64,000 nucleotides of DNA from Streptomyces sp. MMBL 11-1 (lineage in GTDB: Bacteria > Actinomycetota > Actinomycetes > Streptomycetales > Streptomycetaceae). The number at the start of each line of letters is the position of its first letter. Position 1 is the stretch's first letter. Below, one piece after another: positions 26,669 through 35,259 of this stretch. A program made the translations under genes and the position numbers. The stretch covers positions 5,025,001-5,089,000 of the forward strand of contig NZ_CP117709.1 in the NCBI RefSeq assembly GCF_028622875.1. The letters are read 5' to 3'. The notes beneath the pieces are model-generated. The model worked only from the letters and a program-made list of their open reading frames with translations. It ran no database searches and had not been told where the DNA came from.

Positions 26669-27385
26669 TCAGGTCCCGGGCTTGCGCCCGTACACGTACA
26701 CGTCGTCGCCGTTCTTCAGCAGTTTCCAGTATGCCTTCGCGTCGGCGGGGCGCATGTTGACGCAGCCGCCGGAGCCCGGCGGGTTGTACATGGACTTGGT
26801 GACCGAGTGGAACGCCTGGCCGCCGTCGAAGAACTGGGAGTGCGGCATCCAGACCTTGTAGATGGTCGACCAGTGCTTGATGTTGCGCCAGTAGATCTTC
26901 TTGGACCCGGTCCGGGTCTCGACGCCGTTCCGGCCGGTCCGGACCGGCACCGGCCCGTACTTCAGCTTCTTGCCGTCCTGGATCCAGCTCAGTTGCCGCG
27001 TCAGGTCGACGCAGGCGATGCGCCCCTTGTTGGTGGGGCACTTCTTCGCCTTGTTGGGGTTCTTCCCGGCCGCCTTCTGGGCAAGCATCGTGTTCATCGT
27101 GCGCCAGGTCAGCGGACCGGCGTAGCCGATGGTGGGGGTGATCCCGTGCTTCTTCTGGAACTTCTGGGTCGCCTTGCAGTCGGCCGTCGACTGCTTGCCG
27201 TCCACGGGCCGCTTCAGGAACTTCTCGACCTGCTTCTGGTGCGGTCCCGCCGACTTGGTGCAGGACGCCGCGTGGGCGGTGGTGCCGGTGCCCAGGACCA
27301 GGGCCGGAGCGGCCACCAGTCCGGCGACGGACAGTGCCACCCCTCGCCGCAGCGGTCTTCCGGATATCTTCGCCGTCACTCCCAT
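26669..27385 (-). CDS. L,D-transpeptidase (YkuD) with peptidoglycan-binding domain
   Basis: 238 residues from ATG 27385 with GGGGAG nine bases upstream. A Sec signal (GVALSVAGLVAAPALVLG) is followed by a peptidoglycan-binding-like helical segment (KFLKRPVDGKQSTADCKATQ) and the YkuD domain. The catalytic region is HSVTKSMYNPPGSGGCVNM, with His, Ser-Gly-Gly-Cys and Asn. It would make 3-3 crosslinks in peptidoglycan outside the membrane. The Cys pairs near residues 46, 79 and 125-135 may form disulfides. Confidence 0.88.
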   Translation of the reverse strand: MGVTAKISGRPLRRGVALSVAGLVAAPALVLGTGTTAHAASCTKSAGPHQKQVEKFLKRPVDGKQSTADCKATQKFQKKHGITPTIGYAGPLTWRTMNTMLAQKAAGKNPNKAKKCPTNKGRIACVDLTRQLSWIQDGKKLKYGPVPVRTGRNGVETRTGSKKIYWRNIKHWSTIYKVWMPHSQFFDGGQAFHSVTKSMYNPPGSGGCVNMRPADAKAYWKLLKNGDDVYVYGRKPGT

Positions 27386-27683
27386 GCGCGCCAACTCCCC
27401 TTCGCCCACAGTGCGTTGTTGGTTACGCATGGTAGACGCCCGAAGGCGGGCGGCGGTTGCGCGCGACGAGCCGGGAAAACCGTGGAGCCGCCGCCGGGAC
27501 GGCCGTATGGTCGCCGGGTTCCCGGTCCCCGCGCTCACGACGAGGTGTTCTCGATGACGGTCCGAGCGACGGCGGCCGCCTCCGGTCGGCCGCCCGCTCC
27601 CGGGCCGCCGGACCCGCCGCCCGGACCTGCGCCGACCCGTCGCCTGGACCCGCGCCCGGACCCGGCCCGTTCGCCCGGGCGGT

Positions 27684-28994
27684 TCAGCGCGTGGCGGGGA
27701 CGAGCGCCCGCCGGTTCGCACGCGCCACCCGGGTCCCGTACAGGGTGATCGAGACGACCCCGAGGACGGCGAGCAGGCCGAGTGCCACCGTCGCCGTCCA
27801 GCCCCCGGCGTGGAAGGCGACCGCGCCCAGCGTGCCACCCGCGCTGGAGCCCAGGTAGTACGCCGACTGGTAGAGCGCCGACGCCTGCGCCCGGCCCGTC
27901 GTCGCGGTGCGGCTCACCGAGGACGAGGCGACCGCGTGGCCGGCGAAGAAGCCGGCCGTGATCAGCACCAGGCCCAGCAGCACCAGCCCCAGCCGGTCGG
28001 CCAGCGAGAGCAGCAGCCCGGCCGCCGTGGTGGAGACCGCCAGATAGAGCGCGCCCCGGCGGCCGAGGCGGGCCACCAGACGTCCGGCGGCGGCGGAGGA
28101 GACCGTACCGACCAGGTAGACCAGGAAGATCGAGCCGATGACGCCCTGCGGCAGGCTGAACGGCTCCTCGACGAGCCGGTAGCCGATCACCGTGTAGACC
28201 GCGCCGAACACCGTCATGAACAGCGCGCCGATCGCGTACAGCCGGACCAGCAGCGGGTCGGCCAGGTGCGTGGCGACGGTCTTCGCCAGGGCCTTCGGGT
28301 TCAGCGAACCGGGACGGAAGTTGCGGGCCTTCGGGATGAGGAAGTGGAAGGCGACGGCGCACGCCAGCGCGAGCAGCCCGACCGCCGCGAGCGCGGCGCG
28401 CCAGCCCCAGGCCTGGGCGACCCACCCGGTGAGGATGCGCCCGCTCATACCGCCGATGCTGTTGCCCGCGACGAACAGCCCGATCGCGGCGATCAGCGCC
28501 TTGGGCCGTACCTCCTCCGCGAGATACGCCATCGCGGAGGCCGGAAGTCCGGCGAGCGCCGCACCCTGGACGGCGCGCAGCGCGATCAGCGCGCCCATCG
28601 ACGGGGCGAAGGGCACCAGCAGCCCGACGAGCACCGCGATCGCCAGCGACGCCGTCATCAGCTGCCGCCGCCCGAACCGCTCCGAGAGCGCGCTCAGCGG
28701 CAGCACGAACAGGGCCAGCGCCCCGGTCGCCGCCGAGACCGTCCAGCTCGCCTGCCCGGCACTCGCGTCGAAGGACGCGGAGAGCGCGGGCAGCAGCGCC
28801 TGGGTGGAGTAGAGGAGGGCGAAGGCCGCGACACCGGCGGCGAAGAGGGCGAAGCTCATCCGGCGGTAGCCGGGGCGGCCGGGCTCCAGGCGGCCGTGGG
28901 TGGCGGCGGCCGGCGCGGCGGTGGTGGTGACGGGGGACTGCGGGGCAGAGGCATCCACGACGATGGTGGATGCCCCGGTACTGGCGGGAGGCAT
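27684..28994 (-). CDS. MFS transporter, YnfM-like
   Basis: 436 residues with twelve predicted membrane helices. The major facilitator loop motif is SERFGRRQLM between helices 2 and 3, and a second RLVARLGRRGALY follows helix 8. Related proteins are arabinose- or drug-efflux-like exporters; the substrate is unknown. ATG 28994 lies six bases after a -10 (TACTTT on the minus strand), so the mRNA is probably leaderless. It is divergent from a LysR regulator, the usual arrangement for a regulator and its target. About 300 bases downstream hold no gene. Confidence 0.88.
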   Translation of the reverse strand: MPPASTGASTIVVDASAPQSPVTTTAAPAAATHGRLEPGRPGYRRMSFALFAAGVAAFALLYSTQALLPALSASFDASAGQASWTVSAATGALALFVLPLSALSERFGRRQLMTASLAIAVLVGLLVPFAPSMGALIALRAVQGAALAGLPASAMAYLAEEVRPKALIAAIGLFVAGNSIGGMSGRILTGWVAQAWGWRAALAAVGLLALACAVAFHFLIPKARNFRPGSLNPKALAKTVATHLADPLLVRLYAIGALFMTVFGAVYTVIGYRLVEEPFSLPQGVIGSIFLVYLVGTVSSAAAGRLVARLGRRGALYLAVSTTAAGLLLSLADRLGLVLLGLVLITAGFFAGHAVASSSVSRTATTGRAQASALYQSAYYLGSSAGGTLGAVAFHAGGWTATVALGLLAVLGVVSITLYGTRVARANRRALVPATR

Positions 28995-29000
28995 AAGTCG

Positions 29001-29049
29001 AAAGTAGAGCGGGACGTTTCATGCGTCCAATGCACGAAACTGCGATAAT
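29001..29049. promoter_or_regulatory. Overlapping divergent promoters and LysR operator
   Basis: On the minus strand TTGGAC (29025-29030) and TACTTT (29001-29006) with an 18-base spacer form a good sigma-70-type promoter for the MFS gene. On the plus strand GATAAT (29044-29049) is seven bases before the LysR ATG. Between them GTTTCATGC and GCACGAAAC (29016-29040) make an inverted repeat (8 of 9 positions) overlapping the MFS -35, a likely LysR binding site. Confidence 0.65.
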
Positions 29050-29056
29050 CAATCCC

Positions 29057-30010
29057 ATGGTGCATGAACGCAGCTCAGGGCCTCGGCTGTCACCCAGTAG
29101 TTACGAAGAAGACATCCGGGCCGTGCTCGCGCCCCGCCTCGCGTACTTCGAGGCGGTCGCCCGGCACGAGCATGTGACCCGTGCCGCACACGAGCTGGGC
29201 GTCCCGCAGTCCACGCTCTCGCGGGCCATGGTCCGGCTCGAAGCGGACCTGGGCGTCGCCCTGTTCGCCCGCAAGGGCCGCACCGTCTCGCTCACCCCGG
29301 CGGGCCGCACCTTCCTCGGCTCGGCGGAACGGGCCCTGGCCGAGGTGGAGAAGGCCGCCGACTCGGTCCGGGCGGACGCCGACCCGACGACGGGCCGGGT
29401 CTCCTTCGGCTTCCTGCACACCATGGGCTCGGAGACCGTACCCGCCCTGATCCGCGCCTTCCGGGCCGACCACCCCAAGGTCCGCTTCCAGCTCGTGCAG
29501 AACTACGGCGAGGCGATGATCGAACGGCTGCGCGCGGGCGGCCTCGACCTCTGCCTCACCTCTCCCGTGCCCGACGCCCCCGACCTGGTCGCCCGCCGCC
29601 TCGACGAACAGCGGCTGCGCCTCGTGGTCCCCGACGACCACCGCCTCGCGTCCCGCCGCCGCATCCGTCTCGCGGAGGCCGCCGACGAAACGTTCGTCAC
29701 CCTGGAGCCCGGTTACGGGCTGCGCCGGATCACCGACGACCTCTGCGCGGAAGCGGGCTTCACGCCCCGGGTCGCCTTCGAGGGCGAGGAGGCGGAGACC
29801 CTGCGCGGACTGGTCGCCGCCGGGCTCGGGGTGGCCCTGCTGCCGCCGCCCGCGGTCGCCCGCCCCGGCGTCGTCGAGCTGACGGTCACCGCACCGCGCG
29901 CCGCCCGTGAGATCGGGGTCGCCTGGCTGGACGGCCACCCCGACACCCCGCCGGTCGCCGCCTTCAAACGCTTCCTGCTCTCGCGCCGGGGCCACCTGCT
30001 GCCGGACTGA
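29057..30010 (+). CDS. LysR family transcriptional regulator
   Basis: 317 residues from ATG 29057. The N-terminal winged helix is typical: YFEAVARHEHVTRAAHELGV, then PQSTLSRAMVRLEADLGVAL and LFARKGRTVSLTPAG. The C-terminal effector-binding domain has the HTMGSETVPALI start and GLDLCLTSP of the family. It probably controls the divergent MFS exporter through the shared operator; the ligand is unknown. An upstream in-frame ATG at 29021 lies inside the promoter and is unlikely to be used. Confidence 0.88.
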   Translation: MVHERSSGPRLSPSSYEEDIRAVLAPRLAYFEAVARHEHVTRAAHELGVPQSTLSRAMVRLEADLGVALFARKGRTVSLTPAGRTFLGSAERALAEVEKAADSVRADADPTTGRVSFGFLHTMGSETVPALIRAFRADHPKVRFQLVQNYGEAMIERLRAGGLDLCLTSPVPDAPDLVARRLDEQRLRLVVPDDHRLASRRRIRLAEAADETFVTLEPGYGLRRITDDLCAEAGFTPRVAFEGEEAETLRGLVAAGLGVALLPPPAVARPGVVELTVTAPRAAREIGVAWLDGHPDTPPVAAFKRFLLSRRGHLLPD

Positions 30011-30038
30011 GCGGGCACGCGACGGGCGCACGCTGCCC

Positions 30039-30093
30039 GGTGCGCGGTCGGTGCGCGGTCGGCACGCGGTCGGTGCGGGTTCGGTGCGTGGTC
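30039..30093. repeat. Five tandem 11-bp repeats
   Basis: The unit GGTGCGCGGTC is repeated five times with small changes between the LysR gene and the next gene. No coding frame or terminator is associated with it. Confidence 0.85.
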
Positions 30094-30145
30094 GGTGGCC
30101 CGAGGGCCCGCTCGCCCCGCTGGCCGGGACAGCGAGAATGTCCCG

Positions 30146-30931
30146 GTGACCCGTGACCGTGCGACCTCCGCCGGGCCCCCCTGGCCCGCCCCGTCCGCCC
30201 TGCCCCCGCACCCGTCCGCGTCCGCCGGTCTGAAGGGCGTCGTACTCGCCGCCGTGGTCGGCTCGGTGATGCTGCTGGCCTCGGCGGTGCTCTTCGCGCT
30301 GCTGCCCGGACAGCTCTCCGAGGCCCGCGACTTCCGGGCCGCGCGGCCGTGCGCGGAGCTGGAGGGCTCCGCGGCGGCGAACGGCGACTGTCTCGCCGAG
30401 TGGCCCGCCACGGTGCTCGGCACGGAGGCCCGCCGCCAGGGCAAGGGCCACGCCCGCTGGGTCACCCTCGACCCGGGCGGGGACGGAGAGCCGTTCCGTG
30501 TCCGGCTGCGGGGCGAGCGGCCGGTGTGGGAGAAGCTCGCGCCGGGCGACCGGGTCACCGTCTCCTCCTGGCGCGGCCGGACGGTCCAGGTGGTGGCGGG
30601 GGAGGCGCGCCAGGACGCGATCGACCGGCCGGGGCCCGGTGCGATCGTCCGGCTGGCCGTGGCGCTGGCCCTGCTGATCGTCGGAGGCGTCTTCGTGCGG
30701 TCGGCGTTCTGGTGGAACGGCCGCCGCGCGCCGGGCACCCCGGTCGTCCGCGCCGCGCAGGTCATGGTGCCGATGGCCGCGACGGCGACGGCGGTGGGCG
30801 TCGCGGTCACGGCCGCGGTCACCGTCGAGAGCCTGCCGCTCGCCCTCCTCGCCACCGCCGCCGCCTGCGCGGCCCTGTGGGCGGCCTCCCTGTGGCTGCT
30901 CCGCCGGCCGGCACGCGGACGCACCGGCTGA
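30146..30931 (+). CDS. Membrane protein of unknown function
   Basis: 261 residues from GTG 30146. It has one hydrophobic segment after a Pro-rich N-terminus (VVLAAVVGSVMLLASAVLFA), then an extracytoplasmic beta-type domain of about 100 residues, and three more helices near the C-terminus ending in RRPARGRTG. GAGAAT lies six bases before the GTG, so a leaderless mRNA is possible. The layout resembles actinobacterial proteins with an OB- or DUF3592-like loop (VTLDPGGDGEPFRVRL), but I cannot assign the family firmly. Confidence 0.65.
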   Translation: MTRDRATSAGPPWPAPSALPPHPSASAGLKGVVLAAVVGSVMLLASAVLFALLPGQLSEARDFRAARPCAELEGSAAANGDCLAEWPATVLGTEARRQGKGHARWVTLDPGGDGEPFRVRLRGERPVWEKLAPGDRVTVSSWRGRTVQVVAGEARQDAIDRPGPGAIVRLAVALALLIVGGVFVRSAFWWNGRRAPGTPVVRAAQVMVPMAATATAVGVAVTAAVTVESLPLALLATAAACAALWAASLWLLRRPARGRTG

Positions 30932-30958
30932 GGTACGGGCTCCGCCCCCGTAAGGCGT

Positions 30959-31720
30959 TCAGTGCCGCAGCGACCGGCCGAACCCGGCGGCCAGCGGCAT
31001 CCGCAGCCCCAGCGGCGGCGGGGCGGCGAGCGCGTCCGCGACCGGGCGGGCGTAGGACCGGGCGAAGAGCGAGCCGCGTACGAAGTCGGCGGCCAGCGCC
31101 ACCACTTCGGAGCGGTGCTGGCGCAACGCGTGGCCGTCGGAGTGGACTTCGAAGCGGCAGGTGTCCCGGTTGGCCTTCTTCGCACGCTCGGCCAGCCGGT
31201 AGGACAGCTCCGGATCGGTGCGCTCGTCGTTGGTGCCGTGCACGATGAGCACCCGCCGCCCCGCCAGTTGCTTCACGGGCTCCGGTTCGGCCGCCGCCCG
31301 CTCGGGCAGCCACGGGGCCATCGCCAGGACGGAGGTGACCGCGCCGTGCCCGGCGGCCCGCAGCGCGGCGCGCCCGCCCATCCCGTGGCCGGCCAGGCAG
31401 ACCGGCACGTCGCCGTACCGGCGCTGGACCTCGTCGGCCGCCCACGCGGCGTCCTCGGCGGGGTGCGCGTCGTCCGCGTTCCAGCCCCGGCAGCGGTAGC
31501 GCAGCACATGCACCGCGAGCCCGTCGCCCACCCCGGCACGGGCCAGGGAACGGGCGAACGGCAGCTGCGCCGCGTACGAAAGGGTGGAGGGGCGACGGTG
31601 CGAGTCGGCCCGGCCGTCCGGAAGCAGCAGAACCACGCCGCTGACCTCGTCCATTGCTCCGGCCGTCTGAACGGCCCGTCCCAGCCTCGGGGGTGCCGGG
31701 GGGAGTGCGCGCTGTCCCAT
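30959..31720 (-). CDS. Alpha/beta hydrolase
   Basis: 253 residues from ATG 31720, or 231 from ATG 31654. The nucleophile elbow is atypical: CLAGHGMGGRAAL places Gly where Ser is usual (GHSMGG in most relatives), so catalytic competence is doubtful. The Asp (VHGTNDERT) and His (HSDGHALRQHR) of the fold are present. It is convergent with the upstream membrane protein gene and monocistronic. Confidence 0.8.
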   Translation of the reverse strand: MGQRALPPAPPRLGRAVQTAGAMDEVSGVVLLLPDGRADSHRRPSTLSYAAQLPFARSLARAGVGDGLAVHVLRYRCRGWNADDAHPAEDAAWAADEVQRRYGDVPVCLAGHGMGGRAALRAAGHGAVTSVLAMAPWLPERAAAEPEPVKQLAGRRVLIVHGTNDERTDPELSYRLAERAKKANRDTCRFEVHSDGHALRQHRSEVVALAADFVRGSLFARSYARPVADALAAPPPLGLRMPLAAGFGRSLRH

Positions 31721-31795
31721 GACAGAACAGTGTCAGAAGGAGAGGTGTACTCCACCCGACTTCGCGGTCACTGTTACGCATCGACACCAGGCGCT

Positions 31796-31817
31796 CTACG
31801 CGCGTAGGCGCTAGAGT
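31796..31817 (+). promoter_or_regulatory. Adenosine deaminase promoter with operator, site 3
   Basis: CTACGCGCGTAG (31796-31807) is a perfect 12-bp palindrome. Five bases further TAGAGT (31812-31817) could be a -10 box six bases before the ATG, giving a leaderless transcript. A protein bound to the palindrome would block RNA polymerase. It matches sites upstream of the nucleoside importer genes. Confidence 0.55.
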
Positions 31818-31823
31818 GCCAAG

Positions 31824-33092
31824 ATGACGAGCCAGACCCCGAATGTCCCTGATTCCGACCAGATCCGGCGCGCCCCCAAGGTGCTGCTCCACGACCACCT
31901 CGACGGCGGCCTGCGGCCAGGCACCATCGTCGAGCTGGCCCGCGCGCAGGGTTACGACTCCCTCCCCGAGACCGACGCCGACAAGCTCGGCATCTGGTTC
32001 CGCGAGGCCGCCGACTCCGGTTCGCTGGAGCGCTACCTGGAGACGTTCGCCCACACCTGCGCCGTCATGCAGACCCGTGACGCGCTGTTCCGGGTGGCCG
32101 CCGAGTGCGCCGAGGACCTCGCCCAGGACGGCGTCGTCTACGCCGAGATCCGCTACGCCCCCGAGCAGCACCTGGAGGGCGGCCTGACCCTCGAAGAGGT
32201 CGTCGAGGCCGTCAACGAGGGCTTCCGCGAGGGCGAGCGCAACGCCCGCGCGAACGGCCACCGCATCCGCGTCGGCGCCCTCCTCACCGCGATGCGGCAC
32301 GCGGCCCGCGCACTGGAGATCGCCGAACTCGCCAACAGCTACCGCGACCAGGGCGTCGTCGGCTTCGACATCGCGGGCGCCGAGGCCGGGTTCCCGCCCA
32401 CCCGCCACCTCGACGCGTTCGAGTACCTCAAGCGCGAGAACAACCACTTCACGATCCACGCGGGCGAGGCCTTCGGACTGCCGTCGATCTGGCAGGCCCT
32501 CCAGTGGTGCGGCGCCGACCGCCTCGGGCACGGGGTGCGGATCATCGACGACATCGAGGTCGCCGAGGACGGCTCGGTCTCCCTCGGCCGCCTCGCCTCC
32601 TACGTACGGGACAAGCGCGTCCCGCTGGAGATGTGCCCGACCTCCAACCTCCAGACCGGCGCGGCCGCCTCGTACGCCGAGCACCCGATCGGACTGCTGC
32701 GCAGGCTGCACTTCCGGGTCACCGTGAACACGGACAACCGGCTGATGAGCGGCACGAGCATGAGCGGGGAATTCGAGCGGCTGACCGAGGCCTTCGGATA
32801 CACGCTCGACGACATGCAGTGGTTCACCGTCAACACGGAACAGACAGGTTCGCATTGGTCTGGCTGGCCTAGCCAGGCAGCTCATACGACGGACCTGCTG
32901 CATCACTCCACGCAGACGGGGGGACGGTCACCGTGTACCGAAACCCCGCGAGGAGAACCATGGCGAAGAAGAGGGCCGCCAAACTGCACCCGCTCAGGGC
33001 CCTACGACGCGTTTTCATTTACATCCGCGTCAGCATGGAACGCGACATCATGTTCTCGGACAAGTCGCAGCTCGACCATGGAACAGCCGTAG
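31824..33092 (+). CDS. add: Adenosine deaminase, 3' end replaced by prophage
   Basis: Residues 1-337 are a normal adenosine deaminase: HDHLDGG (metal His pair), [23 protein letters not shown] and NTDNRLMSG are all present. At QWFTVN (codon ends 32834) homology stops. The family usually continues with NAMKSAF and about 50 further residues. Here an 85-residue phage-encoded tail follows, ending at TGA 33090-33092 inside the integrase gene. All metal and catalytic motifs are retained, but the C-terminal helices are lost, so activity is uncertain. Excision would restore the gene. Confidence 0.85.
   Translation: MTSQTPNVPDSDQIRRAPKVLLHDHLDGGLRPGTIVELARAQGYDSLPETDADKLGIWFREAADSGSLERYLETFAHTCAVMQTRDALFRVAAECAEDLAQDGVVYAEIRYAPEQHLEGGLTLEEVVEAVNEGFREGERNARANGHRIRVGALLTAMRHAARALEIAELANSYRDQGVVGFDIAGAEAGFPPTRHLDAFEYLKRENNHFTIHAGEAFGLPSIWQALQWCGADRLGHGVRIIDDIEVAEDGSVSLGRLASYVRDKRVPLEMCPTSNLQTGAAASYAEHPIGLLRRLHFRVTVNTDNRLMSGTSMSGEFERLTEAFGYTLDDMQWFTVNTEQTGSHWSGWPSQAAHTTDLLHHSTQTGGRSPCTETPRGEPWRRRGPPNCTRSGPYDAFSFTSASAWNATSCSRTSRSSTMEQP
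32825..32885. other. Attachment site junction (one att hybrid site)
   Basis: Homology to adenosine deaminase ends at about 32834 (TTCACCGTCAAC). The following phage side has an imperfect palindrome, CTGGCT-GGCCT-AGCCAG, near 32860-32876, the kind of inverted arm found in serine-integrase att sites. The crossover dinucleotide cannot be fixed without the other junction. Confidence 0.65.
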
Positions 33093-34633
33093 CCGACCGA
33101 CTTGGCTGCGAAGTCGTGGAAGTCATCTATGACATCGACGAGACCGGTACAACCTTCGATAACCGTCCCATCATCGACCTCATCGAGCGCGTAGGCCACG
33201 ATGAGGCGGACGGAATCATTGTCCTCCACACCAACCGGTGGGGGCGCAACTCCGAAGAATCCCAGGCGCACGAGCGACTCCTGCGCCAAGTCGGCGGCGT
33301 ACTCATCGCCGGTGGCCAGATCATCGACACCACCACCGCCGCAGGCCGAATGGCCTTTCAGTTCTCCACCGCAGTGGATGAGAACCAGTCCATCGTCATC
33401 GGGGAAAACTGGCGACGCGCCCACGAGAACCGCTACAAGCGCAAGCTCCCGCATCACGGCAAGCCGAACTTCGGCTACAAACGCTGCCCGGACTGCAAGC
33501 GCAACCCCGTCAACATGCGGTCGTACATCTACTGCACGACGTGCCACGGCGTTTTCCAGCCGAACGAGGACGACGAGTACAGCAAGTTCAAGGCACTCGC
33601 CGACGCGGTACGTCGGTACGTCTACGACGACGACAACTTCGAGACCATCGCCAAGGATGCAGCAGCAAGAGGCATCCGTTCCAACCCCTCGAAGAAATAC
33701 CCTAACGGCTGCCGAATGAGCGCAACCTCCTGGCGCAACGTCCTGGACACGGGGTTCTGGGCAGGTCTTCTTCGCATCGATGTGGACCACGAGAACCCGG
33801 GCCCGTGGAACTGGGAAGAGTGGCCGGCAGGCTTGCACAAGCCCATCGTGAATGACGACTTGGCCACCTGGAAGCTCTACGTAGCAAAAAGAGAGGCGCA
33901 GGCGGACCCGAACCGTCGCCAGCAGAAGCCAAAGTATTTTTGCTCGACAATGATCCGTTGCTACGGAAAGCGCGAGAACGGGGAAACATGCCTGGCGTCC
34001 ATGTCGGCAGGATGGGCAAACGGGTTCCCCCGATTCAACTGTCCCGTGCGAACCAAGCTGGGTAAGGACGCGTGCGAGGGCACCGCTGTCCGACTGCGGG
34101 TCACCGAGCGCACGTTCCTCAAGTGGGTTGACGCCAACGCAAAAGGCGAAGAGGAAGGCGCTCGGGCATTCGAGCGGGCCGCGAGTGCGACGGACCAGAC
34201 GAAACTACTCCTGCAACTTGAGAAACAGAAGGCAGACTTGGAGCGCAGACTAGACGCGGTCGCGGATCTCGTGCTCGACGAGGTGATCACCAGAGAGGCC
34301 GGCAAGCGCAAGACGGCTGAGCATAAGAGTGACCTTGCGATCCTGAAGAAGCGCATCAGCATCGTCTCGGCCTCCGTGCGGCGCTCGACGCCCCCGCCGG
34401 CCGAAGCCTTCGGTAGGTTCCAAAAGATTTGGTCGGAAATGCTTCCAGAGAAGCAGCGGAAGGCCATGCAGCAGGTTGTTGACCACATCGCCGTCTACCC
34501 GCGTCCCGAGGGCGCACGCGAATGCGTGCTGAAGATCGTGCCAGCTTGGGCTCCGCTGGAGCAGCAGATCAAGCGGAGGAACGATTGGGACCGGCTGAGT
34601 AGCGAGCGCGCAGAACTCGGCAAGGCCGCCTAG
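32960..34633 (+). CDS. int: Large serine recombinase (phage integrase)
   Basis: 557 residues from ATG 32960 with GAGGAG upstream. The resolvase domain has FIYIRVS with catalytic Ser25 and the [17 protein letters not shown] active-site segment. A recombinase domain follows (KPNFGYK to FWAGLL), with an inserted CPDC...CTTC ribbon near residues 173-195. Then come the canonical zinc ribbon (FCSTMIRC...C...C, about 330-365) and a coiled coil (about 410-490). It catalyses attP x attB integration and, with a directionality factor, excision. Position beside the junction fits integration into the adenosine deaminase gene. Confidence 0.93.
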   Translation: MAKKRAAKLHPLRALRRVFIYIRVSMERDIMFSDKSQLDHGTAVADRLGCEVVEVIYDIDETGTTFDNRPIIDLIERVGHDEADGIIVLHTNRWGRNSEESQAHERLLRQVGGVLIAGGQIIDTTTAAGRMAFQFSTAVDENQSIVIGENWRRAHENRYKRKLPHHGKPNFGYKRCPDCKRNPVNMRSYIYCTTCHGVFQPNEDDEYSKFKALADAVRRYVYDDDNFETIAKDAAARGIRSNPSKKYPNGCRMSATSWRNVLDTGFWAGLLRIDVDHENPGPWNWEEWPAGLHKPIVNDDLATWKLYVAKREAQADPNRRQQKPKYFCSTMIRCYGKRENGETCLASMSAGWANGFPRFNCPVRTKLGKDACEGTAVRLRVTERTFLKWVDANAKGEEEGARAFERAASATDQTKLLLQLEKQKADLERRLDAVADLVLDEVITREAGKRKTAEHKSDLAILKKRISIVSASVRRSTPPPAEAFGRFQKIWSEMLPEKQRKAMQQVVDHIAVYPRPEGARECVLKIVPAWAPLEQQIKRRNDWDRLSSERAELGKAA

Positions 34634-34770
34634 TCGGCGGCCTGCTTGGCGGCCTGCTTGGTCGCCCAGATACGGTAAGCCTCTTCGCCGATGATGCGCC
34701 AGAAGTCCGCCCAGCACTCCTCTTCGGAGCGGGGGTCGGAAGTACCCGGGGAACGGTCATACGTCAACAT
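34630..34770 (-). CDS. Small phage protein, convergent with integrase
   Basis: 46 residues from ATG 34770, chosen because GGGAGGG lies eight bases upstream; the frame is open to 34881. It is acidic in the middle (RSEEECWADFWRII) with a C-terminal AAKQAAD tail, and its stop overlaps the integrase stop. Small genes next to serine integrases can encode directionality factors or regulators, but nothing in the sequence shows this. Confidence 0.55.
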   Translation of the reverse strand: MLTYDRSPGTSDPRSEEECWADFWRIIGEEAYRIWATKQAAKQAAD

Positions 34771-34810
34771 GACGTCGACCCTCCCTGGGTATTTTCGTTT
34801 TTTCCAGCGA

Positions 34811-34828
34811 CCATACGAGTGACGCATT
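34811..34828 (-). promoter_or_regulatory. Phage 18-bp box, copy 1
   Basis: CCATACGAGTGACGCATT lies in the AT-rich gap between the divergent 46-residue gene and the lipoprotein gene. On the minus strand TTCACA (34834-34839) and TATGGT (34810-34815) flank it with an 18-base spacer. Similar boxes are at 54077-54094 and 58832-58849. Confidence 0.5.
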
Positions 34829-34864
34829 ATTTTTGTGAAATAGTGCCCCCAGGAGGTGAGCAAC

Positions 34865-35161
34865 GTGAACCGTCGAGTCAATCGAATGGTGGGAATCCTG
34901 CTGGGGGTGGTCGTGCTGGCGGCGTGCGGATCATCAGAGGAGGGTGTCGAGGACTTGGACAGGTCGAGCTACGAAGCTGGCTTCGAAGCACTGGGTGGTG
35001 CGTACCTGCCGCCCAGCGACGAGGATCGCGCCACCGTCGAGGCGCGGTGTGAAGAAATGTTCGGCGGCGTTCCAGACGCCGACGATTACGTGCGGCACGA
35101 CTGGGTCGCTGGTTGTGCCGACTTTGTGGAAAACAAGGACTCCCGGTTCTCGCCCAATTGA
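34865..35161 (+). CDS. Prophage lipoprotein
   Basis: 98 residues from GTG 34865 with AGGAGG eight bases upstream. The N-terminus is a lipoprotein signal with lipobox LAAC (Cys21). The mature part is short, acidic and holds two Cys residues (RCEEMFGG, AGCADFV). It lies next to the integrase and is followed by its own terminator, the usual position of lysogenic-conversion genes. It could act in superinfection exclusion at the membrane; this is inference from location and export only. Confidence 0.75.
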   Translation: MNRRVNRMVGILLGVVVLAACGSSEEGVEDLDRSSYEAGFEALGGAYLPPSDEDRATVEARCEEMFGGVPDADDYVRHDWVAGCADFVENKDSRFSPN

Positions 35162-35175
35162 ACAGTGAGACCGGG

Positions 35176-35210
35176 AAGGCCCCCTGATTCCTTCGGGAGG
35201 CGGGGGCCTT
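35176..35210 (+). terminator. Terminator after the lipoprotein gene
   Basis: AAGGCCCCC (35176-35184) pairs with GGGGGCCTT (35202-35210), 14 bases after the lipoprotein stop. Confidence 0.8.
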
Positions 35211-35259
35211 GTCAGTAGCGGCGCCTACGCTGTCCGCTACCCAGTAGGTGAGGGAGAAC

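Noticed and set aside
27386..27683. Gene between the L,D-transpeptidase and MFS genes
   Set aside because: The 300 bases are a Pro/Arg/Gly-coding type of GC-rich sequence in all frames, with no start site or conserved pattern. I see nothing functional there.
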